Source of the DNA: Pseudomonadota bacterium
Lineage (GTDB): Bacteria; Pseudomonadota; Alphaproteobacteria; Rhizobiales; Xanthobacteraceae
Assembly: GCA_021779635.1 (NCBI GenBank)
Contig: JAJYAH010000030.1
Span: 1 to 20,611, forward strand
Reading direction: 5' to 3'
DNA: 20,611 nucleotides
Shown: piece after piece, positions 1 to 7,475 of the stretch
Layout: each line of letters starts with the position of its first letter
Position numbering within the stretch: position 1 is the stretch's first letter
The notes under the pieces: model-generated
Databases searched by the model: none
Seen by the model: the letters and a program-made list of their open reading frames with translations, nothing else
What the model was told of the DNA's origin: nothing
Program-made: the position numbers and the translations under genes

Positions 1-126
1 ACATAATTCGACTGCCGCGAAATCTTCGGAACGCATTACCCCGCGATGGCGCTGGTCCAGGTCGTGCGTCTGGTTGAAAAGGCGGCGCGGGTCGAGATCG
101 AGGCGACGGCGGTGGTGCCGCGCTGA
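1..126 (+). CDS. RidA/YjgF-like protein, C-terminal fragment
   Basis: The reading frame ending at the TGA at 124-126 encodes about 39 residues, including GTHYPAMALVQVVRL and VEIEATAVVPR. This resembles the end of RidA/YjgF/UK114 proteins, where a YPA-x-x-x-V-x-V segment is followed by a VEIEA strand. RidA proteins hydrolyse reactive enamine/imine intermediates or serve related roles in small-molecule catabolism. The rest of the gene lies outside the window. An in-frame TAA sits at 4-6, so the recognisable homology starts only at about position 7; a one-base shift there would restore an open frame. This may be a real frameshift, a sequencing error or an edge effect. It converges on the aldolase gene, with 61 bases between the two stop codons. 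The family call is moderate because so little of the protein is visible. Confidence 0.5.
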
Positions 127-187
127 TCCGCGGGTGCGAATTGGGCCCCGATCGGGACGTCAGCGGCCGCGATGGCGCGGCGGCTTC

Positions 188-982
188 TTAATTCCGGTAC
201 GATGTGTCGACGCGGTCGAGCTTCCGCAGCAGCGCCGGCCAGGCGAGGTCGCCGTTCCGGCTGGCGTGACCCGGGCGCGGCTTCATCTTGTCAAAGGTCT
301 GTTCCAGCACAGCCTGCGGCGGCTGCACCAACTTGGTGTTGCAGGACAGCGCCATGATCTGCACCTCGCAGGCGCGTTCCATGCGCCACAGGACATCGAA
401 CGCCGCCGGGATGGTTCGTCCGACCACCAGCAGTCCATGGTTGCGGAGAACCATGGCTTCATGATCGCCGAGGTCGGCCACCAGCCGCTCGCGCTCGCCG
501 ACATCGTCGGCAATGCCTTCAAAGTCGTGGTAGGCGACGTGCAGAAATCGCATCGAGGTCTGCGCCAGCGGCAGTAACCCGCATTCCATCGCCGAGACCG
601 CCATGCCGGCCGGGGTGTGCGTATGCGCGACGCAGTCGACATCGTGCCGGGCCATATGAATGGCGCTGTGAATGACAAAGCCGGCGGCGTTCACGCCGTA
701 CTCGGAGGCATTGAAGAGGGTATTGCCGTCGAGGTCGACCTTGATCAGGCAGGACGCATCGATTTCCTCATAGAGCATCCCGTAGGGATTGATCAGGAAG
801 TGGTCGGGCGATCCCGGAACCCGGCACGAGATGTGGTTGGCGATCATCTCGGTCATGCCGTACAGCGCGGTGAGGCGATAGCAGGCGGCGAGATCGACCC
901 GGGTTTGCCATTCCTCCGGGCTGACCTGTTCGCGGACCGATTTGACGATCTTGATCGCAGGAGAGCTCACGGGAGGGGTCAT
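188..982 (-). CDS. Class II aldolase/adducin family protein
   Basis: Predicted 264-aa cytoplasmic protein. The frame is open to 1138, but I chose the ATG at 982 because CGGAG lies 8 bases upstream and the conserved fold begins soon after it. Class II aldolase signs are the metal-ligand pair in AHTHTPAGMAVS (His120, His122) and the later NHGLLVVG motif (His182), the usual zinc or iron site of fuculose-phosphate-aldolase-like enzymes. In this family these residues support retro-aldol cleavage, epimerisation or decarboxylation of small hydroxy acids or sugar phosphates; adducin-like members may have other roles. The length of about 260 aa is normal. The nearby RidA-like gene fits a small-molecule catabolic setting. 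The substrate cannot be told from the sequence. A perfect 12-bp palindrome overlaps the Shine-Dalgarno. Confidence 0.88.
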   Translation of the reverse strand: MTPPVSSPAIKIVKSVREQVSPEEWQTRVDLAACYRLTALYGMTEMIANHISCRVPGSPDHFLINPYGMLYEEIDASCLIKVDLDGNTLFNASEYGVNAAGFVIHSAIHMARHDVDCVAHTHTPAGMAVSAMECGLLPLAQTSMRFLHVAYHDFEGIADDVGERERLVADLGDHEAMVLRNHGLLVVGRTIPAAFDVLWRMERACEVQIMALSCNTKLVQPPQAVLEQTFDKMKPRPGHASRNGDLAWPALLRKLDRVDTSYRN

Positions 983-991
983 GGATTGGCT

Positions 992-1003
992 CCGTTGCAA
1001 CGG
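992..1003. promoter_or_regulatory. 12-bp perfect palindrome at the aldolase ribosome binding site
   Basis: CCGTTGCAACGG is a perfect palindrome. Read on the minus strand, its last bases (CGG) are the start of the CGGAG Shine-Dalgarno of the aldolase gene. A regulator bound here, or a small hairpin in the mRNA, could affect initiation. A chance palindrome is quite possible in GC-rich DNA. Confidence 0.25.
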
Positions 1004-1237
1004 GTCATGTTCAGGGGCGAACTCTGAGCGCCAGAATACCGGCAACCCCTGTTGCGCCGCAAGGCGGCTAGTTGACCGTCGCTGCAATGCAGCTATCGCC
1101 AAACCGCTCTCTGGCGTGACTTCGGGTGCAACGGACACCCGGCATTCCCAACGCCCTTCTTGGGCGGATCATTCCTGCGCAACTCGGGCGCCTCGCGCCG
1201 CGGGAAGACGGACGCCTATCTGAAATTGGAGTGACGT

Positions 1238-1289
1238 ATTGCGAGCCACCGGGGTCGGCGCAAAGCGCCGCCCGGTGGCTGCTCGCAAT
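1238..1289. repeat. Dispersed palindromic repeat (REP-like)
   Basis: The element runs from ATTGCGAGC to GCTCGCAAT, with a strong inner stem around GGCGCAAAGCGCC. About 35 bases closely match, in reverse orientation, the right half of the repeat at 12790-12910, so two copies are visible in this window. It ends 27 bases past the stop of the minus-strand GT4 gene, where the hairpin could also end or protect that transcript. No T-tract follows, so an intrinsic terminator is not certain. Confidence 0.75.
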
Positions 1290-1316
1290 CACCGGGCACC
1301 CTCGTTGTCGTTCCCG

Positions 1317-2384
1317 CTATTCGGCGCTGCTAACCAGTTGGATGCGTGGCGCTGCCGTCCTCGTCAGGCTGCGGTAGGCGGCGAGATAGTCGAGCGCCAT
1401 CCGACGCGCGGTGAAGCGCGCCTCAAACTGCTTTCGGATGGCGCCGCGGTTCAGACCGGCGAGCCGACCAACAACGCCGACCGCGCTGGTTTCGTCTTCG
1501 ACGATGAAGCCGGTCAGCCCCTCATCGATGATCTCCGGAACCGAGCCACGGTTATAGGCAATCACCGGCGTGCCGCAGGCCATCGCCTCGATCATGACGA
1601 GCCCGAACGGCTCCGGCCAGTCGATCGGAACCAGCAGCCCGATCGCGCCGCTCAGGAAATCGGATTTTTCGTGGTCGCCGATTTCGCCGATATATTCGAC
1701 CAGCGGGTGATCCATCAGCGGCCGAATAATTTCATCGTAATATTCCTGGTCGGCCCGATCCACCTTGGCGGCGATCCTGAGCGGGATGCCGCATCGGGTC
1801 GCGATCTTGATCGCCCGATCCACGCCCTTTTCCGGCGCGATGCGGCCCAGCACAGCGAGATAGCTGGGGGTCACCGGCCGCGGTGTCAGCAACTTTTCCG
1901 GCAGGCCGTGGTGGATGGTGCTGACCCACTTGGCTTGACGCACCGGCCGCCGCTGCGCGTTCGAGATCGAGATCACCGGTATGGAAGAGAAGGTGTCAAA
2001 CACCGGCTGATGCTCCGGCAGGTCGAGCCTGCCGTGCAAGGTGGTCACGAACGGCGTCGGTTGCCGCGCGAACAGCGAAAAAGGGTAGTAATCGAGGTGA
2101 AAATGCAGAAAATCAAATTCTTCCTCGTCGCATTTCTGTCGTACGCGTTCCAGCATCACCATGTGCAGCGCGTTAGGATCGCGGACCGAACCGTCGAGGC
2201 GCAGTGCTTTCGGCCAGGTCGCTTCCAGCTTTGCCGAAGTCTGTGAATCGCCGCTGGCGAACAGCGTGACGTCGTTTCCCAGCGCGACCAGTTCTTCGGT
2301 CAACCAGTGGACCACCCGCTCGGTTCCGCCATAAAGCCTGGGCGGGACAGCCTCCGTCAGTGGAGCAACCTGCGCGATGCGCAT
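1317..2384 (-). CDS. Glycosyltransferase family 4 protein
   Basis: Predicted 355-aa cytoplasmic, retaining GT-B fold enzyme that would transfer a sugar from a nucleotide-sugar donor. The N-terminal domain opens MRIAQVAPL with the acceptor-side loop PRLYGGTERV (Gly19-Gly20). The C-terminal donor domain has LGRIAPEKG (Arg181, Lys186, expected donor-phosphate contacts) and the E-x7-E motif in EPFGLVMIEAMACGTPVIA (Glu258 and Glu266). Length is typical of GT4. The ATG at 2384 follows a very strong Shine-Dalgarno, AAGAGGAGAAGG. An EcfG-type promoter at 2458-2482 points into this gene, predicting induction by general stress. It diverges from an ABC exporter and lies near debranching and glycogen-synthase genes, suggesting a glucan or other stress glycan product. 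The sugar and acceptor are unknown. Confidence 0.9.
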   Translation of the reverse strand: MRIAQVAPLTEAVPPRLYGGTERVVHWLTEELVALGNDVTLFASGDSQTSAKLEATWPKALRLDGSVRDPNALHMVMLERVRQKCDEEEFDFLHFHLDYYPFSLFARQPTPFVTTLHGRLDLPEHQPVFDTFSSIPVISISNAQRRPVRQAKWVSTIHHGLPEKLLTPRPVTPSYLAVLGRIAPEKGVDRAIKIATRCGIPLRIAAKVDRADQEYYDEIIRPLMDHPLVEYIGEIGDHEKSDFLSGAIGLLVPIDWPEPFGLVMIEAMACGTPVIAYNRGSVPEIIDEGLTGFIVEDETSAVGVVGRLAGLNRGAIRKQFEARFTARRMALDYLAAYRSLTRTAAPRIQLVSSAE

Positions 2385-2455
2385 TAAACCTTCTCCTCTT
2401 TAGGTGTTAGGTGAAAAACCCCCAATTTTGCAGATGGCACGGGCATGCCGGGTAG

Positions 2456-2480
2456 GGAACGTTTCCGCATCTGCGAAGTT
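2456..2480 (+). promoter_or_regulatory. Possible EcfG-type promoter for the ABC exporter
   Basis: On the plus strand GGAAC (2456-2460) is followed 16 bases later by AGTT (2477-2480), one base off the EcfG consensus GGAAC-N16/17-CGTT. It overlaps the better minus-strand site. It lies about 180 bases upstream of the exporter start, so the leader would be long. This is weaker than the minus-strand match. Confidence 0.35.
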
Positions 2481-2482
2481 CC
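2458..2482 (-). promoter_or_regulatory. EcfG-type general stress promoter for GT4 gene
   Basis: Read on the minus strand, GGAAC (plus 2478-2482) is followed by exactly 16 bases and then CGTT (plus 2458-2461). This is a full match to the alphaproteobacterial EcfG consensus GGAAC-N16/17-CGTT. The -10 element is about 74 bases from the GT4 start codon, leaving a short leader containing a strong ribosome binding site. The site sits within an inverted repeat, GGGAAC (2455-2460) and GTTCCC (2478-2483). Confidence 0.65.
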
Positions 2483-2661
2483 CAAAGAACGCGTACTTCT
2501 TCACACCATGGTCTTGTTGATGCCATTACCTCCAATCAGACTTTTACCGTCGCCAATGCTGCGGAAATGTTGCGCAATATTGGCGGTACGGTGAGAACAT
2601 TCGATCAAACGGCAGGCGTCCAAATAAAATCTTCCTTCTTCTCCAACGGGTTTGCAGCAAC

Positions 2662-4428
2662 ATGGACAATCTTTCAGGATATGCGCATCGTCCACTTCCG
2701 TTCGTGCTGCGCTACCTCCGCCAGCGGTTGACATCGCACGTCGTTATCCTGACCGCCGTGACGGCAGCGGCTGCCTGCTCGATAGGCACGCAATATGGCG
2801 TGAAATATCTGGTCGACAGCTTGACGGCCGGGCCAGCCCATGCAGGCGGCGTGTGGCTGGCATTCGTTTTTCTCGTATCACTGATAGGCGCGGATAATTT
2901 TCTGTGGCGGATCGCGAGCTGGACCGCGAGCTTTACGTTCGTCGGCGTGACCGGCGATCTCCGCCGCGACATTTTTCGCCATCTGACCGGACATGCGCCG
3001 AGCTATTTCACCGACCGGCTGCCGGGCATGCTGACGAGCCGCATCACGGCGACCTCCAATGCCGTTTTCACCGTCGAGAACATGTTCGTCTGGAACGTGC
3101 TGCCGCCGTGCATCGCAACGGTTGCGGCCATTGCGTTGATCAGCACCGTGAATCTGATGATGGCGGCCGGATTGATCGTCGTCGCCGGCACCATGGTGGT
3201 TGCGATGTTTCATCTGGCAGCCGCCGGCAAGCCGCTACACGACGATTTCGCCAACAAGGCCGCGGCCGTCGATGGCGAGATGGTCGATGTCATCAACAAC
3301 ATGCCGCTGGTGCGCGCGTTTTGCGGTCTTCGTTTCGAGCACGACCGGTTCGATGCGACCGTCGGCCGGGAATTGACGGCGCGGGGACGCAGCCTGCGTT
3401 ATCTCGAAAAACTGCGGATCGCGCATGCCGCGATCACCATCTTGCTGACCATCGCGTTGCTGGCCTGGGCCATCGTGCTTTGGCAGCGCGGCGGAGCCAC
3501 CACCGGCGATGTCGTTTTGGTCTGCACATTGGGAATTTCCATTCTGAGCGCCACGCGTGATCTTGCTGTGGCGCTGGTCGACGTGACCCAGCATGTCGCC
3601 CGATTGACGGAAGCCATCGCCACGTTGCTGCTTCCGCACGAACTGCAGGACCATCCGCAAGCCGAGACGCTGGTAAAGGCGGGAGCAGCGATCGCCTTCA
3701 ACAACGTTTCATTCGCCTATCCCGGCGGATCCCAGGTATTCGACCGATTCAACCTACGTCTTCAGGCCGGCCAGCGAGTGGGGCTGGTCGGTCAATCCGG
3801 CGGCGGAAAATCCAGCCTGTTTGTACTGTTGCAGCGTTTTTATGATGTGCAGCATGGCAGCATCACCATCGATGGCCAGGATATTTCCCGGGTCACGCAG
3901 CAAAGCCTGCGCGAGGCCATTTCGGTGGTGCCGCAGGACATCTCGATGTTCCATCGATCGATCATGGAGAACATCAGGTATGGAGGGCCAACCGCGACGG
4001 ACGATGAAGTGCTGCGCGCGGCGATCGCCGCCCGATGCGATTTCGTCGAAACGCTGCCCGAAGGGCTCGCGACCATGGTCGGCGACCGCGGCGTCAAGCT
4101 TTCGGGCGGCCAGCGGCAGCGCATTGCCATCGCGCGCGCGTTCGTGAAGGACGCGCCGATCCTGCTGCTCGATGAAGCCACGGCCGCGCTCGACAGCGAG
4201 TCCGAGGAGGCGATCCGCGAAGCGCTCGCTCGCCTGATGCATGGCCGCACCGTCATCGCCATCGCGCACCGCCTTGCGACGCTGCGCAGCTTCGATCGGG
4301 TGGTGCTGCTCAAGGCAGGCAAGATCATCGAGGACGGTCCGCCGCATCGCCTGATGCAGCGCCACGGCCCGTATCGCGAACTGGTCACGCAGGAAATGAG
4401 CCGTCTTGCAACACACGTGGCGGCGTGA
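2662..4428 (+). CDS. ABC exporter, fused membrane and ATPase domains
   Basis: Predicted 588-aa inner-membrane half-transporter of the MsbA/lipid-exporter type, expected to work as a dimer. The membrane domain (about residues 15-320) has hydrophobic spans near 25-45, 62-80, 145-185 and 255-300. The nucleotide-binding domain follows: Walker A GQSGGGKSS (377-385), Q-loop VVPQD (Gln425), signature LSGGQ (480-484), Walker B ILLLDEA (500-506) and H-loop His537 in IAHRLATL. All ATPase motifs are intact. The ATG at 2662 has only a weak ribosome binding site, but the N-terminus is of plausible length. The gene diverges from a GT4 gene and precedes a glucan-debranching-type gene by 63 bases, so a glycan or glycolipid cargo is a reasonable inference. 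Drug or lipid export cannot be excluded. Confidence 0.92.
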   Translation: MDNLSGYAHRPLPFVLRYLRQRLTSHVVILTAVTAAAACSIGTQYGVKYLVDSLTAGPAHAGGVWLAFVFLVSLIGADNFLWRIASWTASFTFVGVTGDLRRDIFRHLTGHAPSYFTDRLPGMLTSRITATSNAVFTVENMFVWNVLPPCIATVAAIALISTVNLMMAAGLIVVAGTMVVAMFHLAAAGKPLHDDFANKAAAVDGEMVDVINNMPLVRAFCGLRFEHDRFDATVGRELTARGRSLRYLEKLRIAHAAITILLTIALLAWAIVLWQRGGATTGDVVLVCTLGISILSATRDLAVALVDVTQHVARLTEAIATLLLPHELQDHPQAETLVKAGAAIAFNNVSFAYPGGSQVFDRFNLRLQAGQRVGLVGQSGGGKSSLFVLLQRFYDVQHGSITIDGQDISRVTQQSLREAISVVPQDISMFHRSIMENIRYGGPTATDDEVLRAAIAARCDFVETLPEGLATMVGDRGVKLSGGQRQRIAIARAFVKDAPILLLDEATAALDSESEEAIREALARLMHGRTVIAIAHRLATLRSFDRVVLLKAGKIIEDGPPHRLMQRHGPYRELVTQEMSRLATHVAA

Positions 4429-4491
4429 CACGGCGGCGGTGTCGAGTACCAGTGCGTTTGTCGCAAGCCTGCGGGAACTGCTCGAGGTAAA

Positions 4492-6693
4492 ATGCCAGCC
4501 GAAGTCGTAAGCGAGATCATCGAGACCCGGACCGTCGATTTGGTCTCGGAAGCGCCTTTCTACATCCCCATGACCGGACCCGCGGCGAGGCCGCGGCGCT
4601 CGCTCAAGCACGACGATACGTTCATCGTGCTCGACAGCCACGGCGACATCGGCGCTTCCGCCGGCGGACCGGACGGTCTGTTCAACGCCGACACCCGTTA
4701 CCTCGCCCGGTTGGAACTTGTGCTGGACGACCTGCAGCCGCTGCTGCTCGGCTCCAATCTGCGCGACGACAATTCTGCGCTGACGGTCGACCTCACCAAT
4801 CCCGATATCTATCGCAATGACCGGATCGTGCTGCAGAAGGATATTTTGCACATCGTGCGCACGGTCTTTCTCTGGCGCGGCACCGCCTATCAGCGCATCG
4901 GTCTGCAGAACCATGGCGAGACCTCCGCGAGCTTCGACCTGACGCTGCAGTTCGATAACGATTTCGCCGATTTGTTCGAAGTGCGCGGCGAGAAGCGTCT
5001 GCGCCGGGGCGTCGGCTCCAGCAAACTGCTCGGCACCGCCGATGTTGCGCTTGACTATAAGGGGCTCGACGGCAAGTTACGCAGCACGGCGCTGCATTTC
5101 GATCCGCGGCCGACCCGCCTTGCGGTCAATGCCGCGACCTATCATTTCGAATTGGCGCCGCAACAGACCAGTTCGCTGTTTGTCGCCGCATCCTGCAACA
5201 AGCCGGCCGGCCATAAGCCGGCGCCGTTCTTTCGCGGATTGCTGGCGCATCGCCGCGAGATGCGCCGGTCGACGACGGGCACCGCCAGCATCGAGACATC
5301 AAACGATATCCTCAACGAGGTGCTGTGCCAATCGATGGCCGACCTCAACATGCTGATGACGGATACGCCGCAGGGGCGATATCCCTATGCAGGGATTCCT
5401 TGGTACTCGACGACATTTGGCCGCGACGGAATCATCACCGCGATGCAAATGCTGTGGATCGACCCGCGGATCGCGCGCGGCGTGCTGAGGCGGCTTGCAT
5501 TTTATCAGGCCAAGACCGTCGATCCGCTCGCCGATGCCGAACCTGGAAAAATCCTGCATGAGATGCGCGGCGGCGAAATGGCCGATCTGCGCGAGGTGCC
5601 GTTTGCGCGGTATTACGGCAGCGTCGATGCCACGCCGCTGTTCGTGCTGCTGGCCGGTCTTTATGTCGAACGCACCGGCGACGACGAAACGCTGGCCGAA
5701 TTGTGGCCGGCGATCGAGGCCGCGCTGGGCTGGATCGATGGCGCCGGCGATCCCGACCGCGACGGATTCGTTGAGTATCAGCGGGCGTCAGAACGGGGAT
5801 TGGCCAATCAGGGCTGGAAGGATTCCTATGATGCGATCTTTCATGCCGATGGCCGTCTCGCCGAGGGCTACATCGCGCTTGCCGAGGTGCAGGGCTATGT
5901 GTTCGCCGGCAAGCAACTGGCGGCACGTTGCGCCTTGCGCCTTGGCAAGACCGATCTGGCGCGGAAGTTGACGGCCGAGGCGCAGCGGCTTGCCGAGCGT
6001 TTTGAGGAAGCGTTCTGGTGCGATGAGCTCGGCACCTACGCGCTCGCGCTCGACGGCACCAAGCAGCCGTGCCGGGTGCGCACCTCGAACGCCGGGCAAC
6101 TCCTGTTCAGCGGCATCGTGCGCGAAGACCGCGCCCGGATGGTGGCGGCTGATCTGATGCGGCCGCATTTCTTCACCGGCTGGGGCATCCGCACCGTGGC
6201 GCGCGGCGAAGCGCGTTATAATCCGATGTCCTATCACGACGGCTCGATATGGCCGCACGACAATGCGCTGATCGCGCTCGGATTGGCGCGCTACGGCCTC
6301 AAACATTCGGTCGAGCAGGTGTTCAGGGCGCTGTTCGACGCCGCCACTTATATGGATCTGCGACGGCTCCCCGAATTGTTCTGCGGTTTTCAGCGTGAAA
6401 AGCAGCGCGGTCCGACGTTGTATCCGGTCGCCTGCGCGCCGCAGGCCTGGGCGAGCGCCACGCCGTTCACGTTGCTGGAAGCAGCCCTTGGTCTCGAATT
6501 TGATGCGCAGCGGGGTGAAATTCGGTTGCGAAATCCGCGGCTGCCGGCGTTCCTCAACGAGGTGATTTTGCGCGAACTGCAACTGGGCCCTTCAAGCGTC
6601 GACCTTCGGGTCCGTCGTCACGGCGATGACGTCTCGCTGGAGATCTTGCGCCGGCGCGGCCAGATTCAAGTGTCCATCGTTCTCGCGCAATGA
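4492..6693 (+). CDS. Amylo-alpha-1,6-glucosidase (glycogen debranching) family protein
   Basis: Predicted 733-aa protein with no signal peptide. The N-terminal beta-rich domain (about 35-235) contains DGLFNADTRYLARLEL, typical of the glycogen-debranching N-terminal domain. An (alpha/alpha)6-barrel glycosidase domain (about 270-680) carries GIPWYSTTFGRD (301-312), GWKDSYDAIF (441-450), YHDGSIWPHDNALIA (581-595) and PELFCGF (627-633); these acidic and aromatic patches are where this clan binds and hydrolyses glucosides. It would remove alpha-1,6-linked glucose from branched glucan, or act on another alpha-glucoside. The ATG at 4492 has GAGG a few bases upstream. It lies 63 bases after the exporter and could share its transcript. 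A GlgA gene 3.4 kb downstream supports a glucan role. The exact linkage is not proven. Confidence 0.88.
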   Translation: MPAEVVSEIIETRTVDLVSEAPFYIPMTGPAARPRRSLKHDDTFIVLDSHGDIGASAGGPDGLFNADTRYLARLELVLDDLQPLLLGSNLRDDNSALTVDLTNPDIYRNDRIVLQKDILHIVRTVFLWRGTAYQRIGLQNHGETSASFDLTLQFDNDFADLFEVRGEKRLRRGVGSSKLLGTADVALDYKGLDGKLRSTALHFDPRPTRLAVNAATYHFELAPQQTSSLFVAASCNKPAGHKPAPFFRGLLAHRREMRRSTTGTASIETSNDILNEVLCQSMADLNMLMTDTPQGRYPYAGIPWYSTTFGRDGIITAMQMLWIDPRIARGVLRRLAFYQAKTVDPLADAEPGKILHEMRGGEMADLREVPFARYYGSVDATPLFVLLAGLYVERTGDDETLAELWPAIEAALGWIDGAGDPDRDGFVEYQRASERGLANQGWKDSYDAIFHADGRLAEGYIALAEVQGYVFAGKQLAARCALRLGKTDLARKLTAEAQRLAERFEEAFWCDELGTYALALDGTKQPCRVRTSNAGQLLFSGIVREDRARMVAADLMRPHFFTGWGIRTVARGEARYNPMSYHDGSIWPHDNALIALGLARYGLKHSVEQVFRALFDAATYMDLRRLPELFCGFQREKQRGPTLYPVACAPQAWASATPFTLLEAALGLEFDAQRGEIRLRNPRLPAFLNEVILRELQLGPSSVDLRVRRHGDDVSLEILRRRGQIQVSIVLAQ

Positions 6694-6698
6694 GAACG
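6678..6698 (+). terminator. Hairpin overlapping the debranching-gene stop codon
   Basis: CGTTCTC (6678-6684) and GAGAACG (6692-6698) are perfect 7-bp arms around a 7-base loop. The TGA at 6691-6693 lies at the 3' side of the loop. Only a short CTTTAT stretch follows, so termination would be weak; mRNA end protection is another possibility. Confidence 0.35.
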
Positions 6699-6855
6699 GA
6701 GCGCCTTTATCGCGCACCACAGTCGAACTTTGATCGGCGATCCCGGTTGGTGACGGAGTGTCGCTGGTTCCACCGAAGCTGAATAGTGAGCGGCCGCCGG
6801 TCGGGCGTCCGCGTTTCAACTCATACCCCTTTGACCGGGGATTTCGGGAGGCCGT

Positions 6856-7365
6856 ATGCGCGCTAGACCTCAGTTTGCGTTCCTTGCCGTCGTTGTTGCA
6901 GCATTCGGCACAGCCGCCGCCTGGGCAGGCGATGACCCCGCTTCGCAGGCGGATCACAACCTGTCGCCGGCTCAGGAGCAAAAAGCAGCTACCCCGGCCG
7001 CGCCGAAAGAAGCCGCGCCGCCGCCCTCCGTCACGATCATCGAAGCCGCGGACGCACATGGCGTTCTGGGACGTGACGTGCGCAGCCCGACCGACGAGGA
7101 CATGGGACGGATCGTCGATGTGATCGTCGATCGCACCGGTCAGGTGCGCGCGGCCGTGATCGATTTCGGCGGCTTTCTCGGCGTCGGCAGCCGGAAAATC
7201 GTCGTCGACTGGAACGCGCTGCATTTCGCACAGATCGCCAACAAGGGCGAAAGCATCACGCTTGAATTGACCAAGGACCAGGTGAAGGCGGCGCCTGAAT
7301 ACAAGGAGGACGCGCCGATCGTGGTGCTCGGCGCGTCAGGCGCCCTGCTGCCATTCAGCCCCTGA
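6856..7365 (+). CDS. Exported PRC-barrel domain protein
   Basis: Predicted 169-aa protein. Residues 1-24 form a signal peptide (hydrophobic run FAFLAVVVAAFGTAAAWA, then AGDD). An alanine/proline-rich linker spans about 25-57, and a PRC-barrel domain about 60-155 includes LGRDVRSPTDEDMGRIVDV and AAVIDFGGFLGVGSRKI. PRC-barrels are small beta-barrels found in RNA-processing, photosynthetic and many uncharacterised alphaproteobacterial envelope proteins; here the likely site is the periplasm. GGGAGG lies 6 bases before the ATG, fixing the start. It stands between the debranching gene (162-base gap) and an MFS gene (110-base gap) on the same strand. No catalytic residues are evident and the role is unknown. 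Confidence 0.85.
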   Translation: MRARPQFAFLAVVVAAFGTAAAWAGDDPASQADHNLSPAQEQKAATPAAPKEAAPPPSVTIIEAADAHGVLGRDVRSPTDEDMGRIVDVIVDRTGQVRAAVIDFGGFLGVGSRKIVVDWNALHFAQIANKGESITLELTKDQVKAAPEYKEDAPIVVLGASGALLPFSP

Positions 7366-7475
7366 CAATTTGGAGCAATAGCCTGTTCGCGCGCTCGCCC
7401 AGACAGCCGATCGACCGGATCGACCAGCGGCCGACCGGTGGTGACCGTAATCCGTCGCCGCCACCGGAGCCGGAG

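Larger units (their letters stand above)
983..1316. other. Intergenic region with one palindromic repeat
   Basis: This 334-base gap separates the aldolase start from the GT4 stop. It holds the 12-bp palindrome at 992-1003 and the palindromic repeat at 1238-1289. Short open frames cross it on both strands, but none has a convincing ribosome binding site or recognisable protein. The stretch 1004-1237 shows nothing I can name and presumably contains the aldolase promoter. Confidence 0.6.

Noticed and set aside
2501..2734. A 77-codon minus-strand frame with a CPCCC cluster in the GT4/exporter gap
   Set aside because: It overlaps the exporter start and has no spaced ribosome binding site. The cysteine cluster is short and not a known zinc motif.
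3754..4914. A 386-codon minus-strand frame
   Set aside because: It sits opposite the ATPase domain of the exporter and the start of the debranching gene, both with clear motifs; the antisense product is featureless.
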